IMG/VR virus record: IMGVR_UViG_3300035228_001327
Coordinates: 1 to 25,831 of that record
Source: a virus
Length of the DNA: 25,831 nucleotides
Direction: 5' to 3' (one strand)
Both the position numbers and the translations under genes were made by a program. The stretch's first letter is position 1. Each line of letters begins with the position of its first letter. Shown here one piece after another: positions 22,391 through 25,831 of this stretch. The notes beneath the pieces are model-generated. The model was not told the DNA's origin. It searched no databases and worked only from the letters and a program-made list of their open reading frames with translations.

Positions 22391-22816
22391 TCATTCACTC
22401 CAGGTAATTTCAGGAAAAGCTTCTTTGATAACTGCATGAGTGACTCTAAATTTTGTTTGAAGAAGACCATCTTTAGCAAGACAAACAATCTCTGCCTCAG
22501 ATTCATGAAGACCTTCAAGCAATTGAATAAACAACTGCTCTCTCTTCAATCTAGATAAAGAATTAGCACCTTTAACAAATCTCCAAAGATTACGATACTC
22601 TCTTTCTAATACAGTATGCTCTGTACCGATGGGAGCATCGTTTTTATTGAAGGGTACGTCACCTTCAGGTAGATCGGATTGAATATTAACATCATAGTTC
22701 CATTTGAAAATGGAACGAAGTGCTTGAGTATTGTTTTCTTGAAGAATTTTAATCTTCTCGGTTTTTGTTTTGGCATTAGATGCCTTCTTAATAACTTCAG
22801 AAATCAAAAGTTTCAT
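22391..22816 (-). CDS. conserved-type phage protein (DUF6433-like)
   Basis: A 141-residue, largely helical protein (MKLLISEVIKKASNAKTKTEKIKILQENN). The pattern NTQALRSIFKWNYD, LEREYRNLWRFVKGANSLSRLKREQLFIQLLEGLHESEAEIVCLAKDG is the layout of a family widespread in T4-like phages, known to me as DUF6433, with no proven activity. A CTAAATA box at 22846-22852 lies upstream. Gene length and the conserved W and R positions look normal for the family. Confidence 0.7.
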   Translation of the reverse strand: MKLLISEVIKKASNAKTKTEKIKILQENNTQALRSIFKWNYDVNIQSDLPEGDVPFNKNDAPIGTEHTVLEREYRNLWRFVKGANSLSRLKREQLFIQLLEGLHESEAEIVCLAKDGLLQTKFRVTHAVIKEAFPEITWSE

Positions 22817-22845
22817 TAGTAATACAAATAGGTCGTGTGTTTTAG

Positions 22846-22852
22846 TATTTAG
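22846..22852 (-). promoter_or_regulatory. late-type promoter box overlapping a stop codon
   Basis: The minus strand reads GGACTAAATAC. The TAA stop of the upstream membrane protein gene lies inside CTAAATA. RNA would start near 22840, leaving a leader of about 24 bases before the ATG at 22816. Confidence 0.45.
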
Positions 22853-23190
22853 TCCTCGGGAAATGGATCAGTATCAAAGGCATCTCTCTGATCAAATTCT
22901 ACACTGATAAGTTTAGAAACTTGAAAAGGAATAGGGTTACCTTCTTCATCCATCATCTCTGGGTGTGGAGTGTATGCAACCTGCTCTTCTGTTTGTTCTC
23001 CGATAAGAGTATCAACAAAACTAACAAAATATGAGTGAGCAAACCATCCAAATAAAAATCCAAGTAGTGTTCCACCTAGTGTGATTAGTGTAGAAAATAC
23101 TAGAATAACTGAGGTTGTCATCTGTCTGTCTCCGTGCTTAGGTTCAACCGTTTTCGCTATTGGTCCTGGTCGTTTCCTCCTAAGACGCAT
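22849..23190 (-). CDS. small membrane protein with basic N-terminus
   Basis: A 113-residue protein from the ATG at 23190, preceded by AAAGGTGAC at ~8 bases. A start at 23274 would overlap the upstream gene by 71 bases out of frame and lacks a good ribosome site. The N-terminus is basic (MRLRRKRPGPIAK), then a hydrophobic segment (VILVFSTLITLGGTLLGFLFGWFAH, ~35-60), then an acidic C-terminus facing the opposite side. No family is recognised. Confidence 0.65.
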   Translation of the reverse strand: MRLRRKRPGPIAKTVEPKHGDRQMTTSVILVFSTLITLGGTLLGFLFGWFAHSYFVSFVDTLIGEQTEEQVAYTPHPEMMDEEGNPIPFQVSKLISVEFDQRDAFDTDPFPED

Positions 23191-23203
23191 AAATTCGTCA
23201 CCT

Positions 23204-23578
23204 TTATTTATGGGTGACCTTAGTTCTTCGGTTTTTAGTTCCAGGTTTTCGTCCTGGTCTTCGTTCTTGTTCATACTTCCATGCGTCTGTAAGAATTTTG
23301 TACAAATAATCTTTAACTCTACGTGCTTTTGGTATACTTAGATGACCATATGCTTGGTTAGAAATTTCATCTCCACCTTTAATGTAGAGTTCTAAATCAA
23401 ACACAATACTAGACAAGTTTGCTGCAGTAGAACTTTCAATAAAATCTCTAATCTCAAAACGTTTAAACTCAGATTGTTTTACGTAAACATAGAGATCAAA
23501 TAAAAACTTCTCTTCAAAAGCATCATCAATTGATTTCTCTACGAGATAATAGAGTTCATCAGTTTCTTTGAATGTCAT
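23204..23578 (-). CDS. conserved-type hypothetical protein
   Basis: A 124-residue helical protein (ELYYLVEKSIDDAFEEKFLFDLYVYVK, FEIRDFIESSTAANLSSIVFDLELYI) with a basic C-terminal tail (RRPGRKPGTKNRRTKVTHK) that could bind nucleic acid. The ATG at 23578 overlaps the glutaredoxin stop (TAATG), so the two are probably co-translated. No family recognised. Confidence 0.7.
   Translation of the reverse strand: MTFKETDELYYLVEKSIDDAFEEKFLFDLYVYVKQSEFKRFEIRDFIESSTAANLSSIVFDLELYIKGGDEISNQAYGHLSIPKARRVKDYLYKILTDAWKYEQERRPGRKPGTKNRRTKVTHK
23205..23212 (-). promoter_or_regulatory. possible late-type box overlapping a stop codon
   Basis: CATAAATA on the minus strand carries the TAA stop of the 124-residue gene. 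It lies only 14 bases before the next ATG, so a start of RNA there would leave little room for the ribosome site. I consider it weak. Confidence 0.3.
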
Positions 23579-23814
23579 TAGATTAGTTTATTTTCTTGAA
23601 AATAATGAAGGGTATCTTTAAACCCACCAATATGTTTTTCATTGATAGCAATTTGTGGGAAAGTAGCACCTTCACCAAACTCAGCATAGAACTGAGATTT
23701 AGTAAAGTCCCTCTCATACTTATACTCTTTGTAGTGTACGTCCAGGTTATCAAAGAGCATCTTTGCCCTATCACACCACTGACATTCATTCTTTGAATAA
23801 AGAATTACTTCCAT
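23578..23814 (-). CDS. glutaredoxin-like protein
   Basis: A 78-residue glutaredoxin/thioredoxin-fold protein. The start MEVILYSKNECQWC at 23814 is preceded by AAGGAGG, the strongest ribosome site nearby, though it is only 2 bases from the ATG; longer starts reach back into the promoter. The active site is CQWC (about residues 11-14), TFPQI gives the cis-proline and HIGGF the GG motif. It probably reduces ribonucleotide reductase or other proteins, as T4 nrdC does. The promoter at 23840-23868 lies just upstream, and the thyX/phoH nucleotide genes follow. Confidence 0.85.
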   Translation of the reverse strand: MEVILYSKNECQWCDRAKMLFDNLDVHYKEYKYERDFTKSQFYAEFGEGATFPQIAINEKHIGGFKDTLHYFQENKLI

Positions 23815-23839
23815 AACCTCCTTAGGAATTACTGTAGGA

Positions 23840-23868
23840 ATCATAGCATAAAAAAGGAGGGTCGTCAA
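23840..23868 (-). promoter_or_regulatory. sigma70-type promoter whose -35 lies in a terminator loop
   Basis: TTGACG (23863-23868), 17 bases, TATGAT (23840-23845) on the minus strand. The -35 box coincides with the loop of the terminator hairpin at 23857-23873, and the terminator T-run forms part of the spacer. It fires toward the glutaredoxin gene with an AAGGAGG site at its start. Confidence 0.65.
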
Positions 23869-23873
23869 CCCTC
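23851..23873 (-). terminator. terminator after the small membrane protein gene
   Basis: A six-pair stem GAGGGT/ACCCTC around a TGACG loop is followed by CTTTTTT on the minus strand. It lies six bases after the stop at 23880, supporting that upstream frame as a real gene. Confidence 0.75.
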
Positions 23874-23879
23874 TCACAT

Positions 23880-24083
23880 CTAAAAATTTAATTTGTAGCA
23901 AGAAGATCTTGCCAGTTCTGGCGTCTTCTTGAGTGTTCTATACACATGACCATGCACATCTGTTTCTAAACTATGATGTGCTCTAGTGTGAACGATCTGA
24001 ATCAGCAGTAACATACCAATCAACGTAAAGTTAATCATACTTACTGGATGACACAGAGCTTCAAAAATCTTTTTTCCTAGCAT
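23880..24083 (-). CDS. small membrane protein
   Basis: A 67-residue frame with a hydrophobic helix (MINFTLIGMLLLIQIVHTR, ~16-33) and a polar, His-rich C-terminal part (AHHSLETDVHGHVYR). The first ATG (MLGKKIFEAL) follows directly on the upstream terminator without a ribosome site. The second, MINFTLIG, has a weak AGTAAG and gives 52 residues. Terminators on both sides make it a single-gene unit, but I see no clear promoter of its own. Confidence 0.5.
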   Translation of the reverse strand: MLGKKIFEALCHPVSMINFTLIGMLLLIQIVHTRAHHSLETDVHGHVYRTLKKTPELARSSCYKLNF

Positions 24084-24107
24084 AAAAAAAGGGAACCGAA
24101 GTTCCCC
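24084..24107 (-). terminator. terminator after the outer-membrane-like gene
   Basis: GGGAAC-TTCG-GTTCCC on the minus strand, a perfect six-pair stem capped by a stable UUCG tetraloop, is followed by seven Ts. Confidence 0.9.
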
Positions 24108-24122
24108 ATATTCTAGCAGAGA

Positions 24123-24494
24123 TCAGAAGGAATACTTCAGACCCAATTTGGTTCCATAACCACGGTCGATGTCAGAATCACCTGAACCAACGAAGGACAC
24201 TTCACCATATGCACCGAGAGCATCGGTCAAACCGATACCAAGACCTGCCTTACCAGAAGGAACGGTGTCACTTTCGCCGCCATCAGGACTGACAACAGTA
24301 GCACCACCCTGGACGTAGTATGAAGCACTCTCACCGAGTTCGCCTTCATAACCAACGTGAAGGTCGGTAGCAGTTCCATTGTAGCTGGATCCCGTGAATC
24401 CTGAGTTTGCTTCTACGTTAACGTAGGGTCCTGCGAAAGCAGCACCAGCAGAGAAAGCAGTTGCAGACAGTGCTGCGAATACAGATTTAATCAT
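24123..24494 (-). CDS. small secreted outer-membrane-like beta-barrel protein
   Basis: A 123-residue protein with a clear Sec signal peptide: MIKSVFAALSATAFSAGAAFA, cleaved before GPYVNVEAN. The mature ~100 residues alternate in beta-strand fashion with Gly-rich turns (TDLHVGYEGELGES, SYYVQGGATVV, KAGLGIGLTDALGAYGEVSFVG) and end GTKLGLKYSF, a C-terminal Phe signature typical of outer membrane proteins. I infer insertion in the host outer membrane or a periplasmic, surface role. The ribosome site AAAGG lies ~10 bases upstream, and a strong terminator follows. Most phage genes lack signal peptides. Confidence 0.8.
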   Translation of the reverse strand: MIKSVFAALSATAFSAGAAFAGPYVNVEANSGFTGSSYNGTATDLHVGYEGELGESASYYVQGGATVVSPDGGESDTVPSGKAGLGIGLTDALGAYGEVSFVGSGDSDIDRGYGTKLGLKYSF

Positions 24495-24575
24495 TTTGTT
24501 TAATTACCTTTAGTTACTTGCGGAATGGTTACCCGCAGATGAATAGAGACATCGACTTGTCTCGTTGTTAAATAT

Positions 24576-24619
24576 ACAACTGTCACATGCAAAAATACTT
24601 ATTTAAATGTGACAGTTGT
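24576..24619. repeat. 13-base inverted repeat upstream of the outer-membrane-like gene
   Basis: Perfect arms acaactgtcacat (24576-24588) and atgtgacagttgt (24607-24619) flank an 18-base spacer that carries TTAAATA on the minus strand (24600-24606), a late-type box. The arms may be a pair of operator sites around the promoter, or a hairpin in the leader. A shorter pair, tatgtat/atacata, lies at 24624-24646. Confidence 0.75.
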
Positions 24620-24650
24620 AATATATGTATACAAATAGAATACATACACA

Positions 24651-24673
24651 TGTCAGGAGTTAAACACCTGACA
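24651..24673 (-). terminator. hairpin just downstream of tRNA-Ser
   Basis: TGTCAGG and CCTGACA form a seven-pair stem around a nine-base loop, one base after the tRNA 3' end. There is no T-run, so it may be a processing or protection hairpin rather than a true terminator. The rest of the 180-base gap to the next gene holds only the repeats listed above. Confidence 0.5.
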
Positions 24674-24674
24674 A

Positions 24675-24761
24675 CGGAGAGTGAGAGAATCGAACTCTCA
24701 AGGGCTTTAACACCTCGACGCTTTTCAAGAGCGGTTCCGTCACCTATCGGATTGACTCTCC
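24675..24761 (-). tRNA. tRNA-Ser (anticodon UGA)
   Basis: An 87-base class II tRNA. The acceptor stem GGAGAGT/ACTCTCC is fully paired, with discriminator G as in serine tRNAs. The anticodon stem CGCT/AGCG frames the loop CTTGAAA giving UGA. A long variable arm follows, then GAGAG-TTCGATT-CTCTC as the T-arm. No CCA is encoded. It reads UCA codons. The promoter at 24954-24982 lies ~190 bases upstream. Confidence 0.95.
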
Positions 24762-24940
24762 AAGAAAACTTTTTCGTTTTCATATGGTTTTGTTTGACCA
24801 GACCAGAGTTTGTATCCTTCTACAACCTCTGGCAATAACCATCTATGAACGGGAGCACATTGCTCCCAGTTGACTGGTTGAATGCAATTCATTACGACTA
24901 CATTCCAGAACGCTACAAGGTGGATTAATACGCTTTGCAT
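24740..24940 (-). CDS. possible small protein ending inside tRNA-Ser
   Basis: A 66-codon frame from ATG at 24940. The second half looks protein-like (VNWEQCAPVHRWLLPEVVEGYKLWSGQTKPYENEK), with internal ATG at about residue 17 as an alternative start. It runs into the 5' end of tRNA-Ser by 22 bases. No clear ribosome site is seen. The predicted RNA start at ~24948 lies only eight bases upstream, so this could instead be a long tRNA leader. Low confidence. Confidence 0.3.
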   Translation of the reverse strand: MQSVLIHLVAFWNVVVMNCIQPVNWEQCAPVHRWLLPEVVEGYKLWSGQTKPYENEKVFLESQSDR

Positions 24941-24953
24941 TGCTCATGTGGGT

Positions 24954-24982
24954 ATGATACTACATTCAACTCCATTTGTCAA
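24954..24982 (-). promoter_or_regulatory. sigma70-type promoter before tRNA-Ser
   Basis: TTGACA (24977-24982), 17 bases and TATCAT (24954-24959) on the minus strand. The TGA stop of the zincin-like gene lies inside the -35 box. It shares the GGGGGTTGACAA context with the promoter at 720-748 and drives the tRNA-Ser region. Confidence 0.7.
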
Positions 24983-25650
24983 CCCCCCTCAAGGTATCCA
25001 TTTATTTGCAACCACTCACGTGTCTTTGGTGTGGGTGTATAGATCTCCCACATAGCACCACCTTCACATGCTTCGAGTGCTTCCATGGTCATGTTCTCAG
25101 TTTTACCTGCCCAGGTTGCTTCTTTCTCCCATGGCCACGCTGACTCAGGATAGGTACGTTCTACCATTTCACGCCACAGCATTGGAACATTGCCTTCAGG
25201 CATGATAAGAGCAATCATACTATTATCAATGGTGCCTGCCATACAATCTTGTGCAGCGTGCCATCCTTCATGTCTCATCACAGACATAAGAGTAGCAGGA
25301 TCAAACATGTATGAGTCATTCAAATAGAAAGTATTAGTTACCGTATGATAGACACCACGGTGACCTGGTGGGAAATACTTTTCATCAGCAAGATATACTT
25401 GCACGTCAATCATAGTAAGTGCATTCAACATACGTTGAAACTCTTCTGCAACTGGTGCATAATTTGATAGTGGATACTCTTCTACAAGATAATCAATGCC
25501 CCAAACAGGATCTACGTTATCAGTACATTCTCCAAGGAGAAGACACCCAAGAGAATCCATACTCTTGTATCCTTGCGTAATCTTATCGTCGTTAGCGAGG
25601 ACGGGAGATGCCGCCATCATCAACGCAATTAAAACTGACAGTTTCTTCAT
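24979..25650 (-). CDS. secreted zincin-like metallopeptidase (HEGWH)
   Basis: A 223-residue protein from the ATG at 25650, preceded by GGAG at nine bases; a start six codons earlier would spoil the signal peptide. It has a Sec signal (MKKLSVLIALMMAASPVLA, then NDD). The mature domain holds VMRHEGWHAAQDC, an HExxH zinc motif with two helical histidines (about residue 130-140). A downstream acidic helix (WEKEATWAGKTENM) may give the third ligand, a Glu as in gluzincins. I infer a periplasmic or exported peptidase acting on the host envelope or another phage protein. Substrate unknown. Confidence 0.7.
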   Translation of the reverse strand: MKKLSVLIALMMAASPVLANDDKITQGYKSMDSLGCLLLGECTDNVDPVWGIDYLVEEYPLSNYAPVAEEFQRMLNALTMIDVQVYLADEKYFPPGHRGVYHTVTNTFYLNDSYMFDPATLMSVMRHEGWHAAQDCMAGTIDNSMIALIMPEGNVPMLWREMVERTYPESAWPWEKEATWAGKTENMTMEALEACEGGAMWEIYTPTPKTREWLQINGYLEGG

Positions 25651-25831
25651 GTTGTAATACTCCATCAATAAATTTTATAAGTTTCCTCGGTAGAGGAGCA
25701 TAGAGTGTATCCCATTTAGCAGGATATACTTCTATGGTTTTTGAAAGTAAGATAGGACTTACTTTTCCATGATTACCGTTGGGAGTAACGTTCCAACCTA
25801 CTGCTGCATTTATATCAAAGTCAGCAGTTCC
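25592..25831 (-). CDS. C-terminal fragment of a protein cut by window edge
   Basis: Eighty codons enter from the right edge in frame and end with TAA at 25592-25594. The translation (…ADFDINAAVGWNVTPNGNHGKVSPILL…YAPLPRKLIKFIDGVLQ…) is protein-like until about codon 60; the last ~20 codons overlap the start of the zincin-like gene by 59 bases in another frame. I cannot identify it. Confidence 0.55.
   Translation of the reverse strand, partial: GTADFDINAAVGWNVTPNGNHGKVSPILLSKTIEVYPAKWDTLYAPLPRKLIKFIDGVLQHEETVSFNCVDDGGISRPR

Noticed and set aside
24587-24838. An 83-codon plus-strand frame across tRNA-Ser
   Set aside because: It runs through the tRNA on the opposite strand and through the inverted repeats; it is not protein-like.
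1-25831. Cyanophage photosynthesis or carbon metabolism genes (psbA, psbD, hli, talC and similar)
   Set aside because: None of their signatures was found in any frame of this window.

Overview
This window is a piece of a T4-like cyanophage genome (a contractile-tailed myovirus of marine Synechococcus or Prochlorococcus). The evidence is a set of T4-type tail, baseplate and replication genes (gp4, gp5, gp26, gp32, gp33, gp48, gp53, gp54/19, gp59) mixed with genes typical of cyanophages (phoH, thyX, glutaredoxin, a DUF1825 protein of cyanobacterial type), low GC content, very tight gene packing and two phage tRNAs. No host genes or insertion elements are visible.

Layout. Positions 1-750 (minus strand) hold the N-terminus of a cut-off gene, a small unknown gene, tRNA-Leu(UAA) and another small gene, all behind a near-consensus sigma70-type promoter. 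Positions 754-12626 (minus) are one tail-hub operon in transcription order: tail tube/initiator protein, gp26-family chaperone, tape-measure-like protein, a large protein with a SleB-type cell-wall hydrolase domain, a gp27-like hub protein, a small protein, gp5 and a beta-rich spike-like protein. Positions 12671-15220 form the only plus-strand block: gp4, an unknown protein, gp48 and gp53, divergent from the hub operon across 44 bases that carry late-promoter boxes in both directions. Positions 15224-16937 (minus) are a chain of small overlapping genes. Positions 17082-20651 (minus) are the replication and late-transcription block (phoH, PD-(D/E)XK exonuclease, gp33, gp59, DUF1825, gp32). Positions 20657-23901 (minus) hold small conserved genes, thyX and a glutaredoxin. 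Positions 23880-25831 hold secreted or membrane proteins (a small outer-membrane-like barrel and an HEGWH zincin-like protein), tRNA-Ser(UGA) and the C-terminus of a cut-off gene.

The most interesting signal is at the end of the gp26-family gene (11145-11157). A T TTT TTC slippery heptamer lies 8 nt after an AAGGA Shine-Dalgarno-like element, and a -1 slip opens a 63-codon extension. The extension ends in a TAATG overlap with the ATG of the tape-measure gene. This is the architecture of the lambda G/GT tail chaperones, here in a T4-type tail cluster. It also moves the tape-measure start from 11047 to 10960.

Regulation can be read at several points. Four sigma70-like promoters (TTGAC[A/G]-N17-TAT[A/C/G][A/C]T) all have exactly 17-base spacers; several overlap a stop codon, and one has its -35 inside a terminator loop. 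T4-late-like boxes (TATAAATA, CTAAATA, CATAAATA) precede the structural genes and several small genes. Gp32 has its own promoter, a repeated leader motif and a strong terminator.
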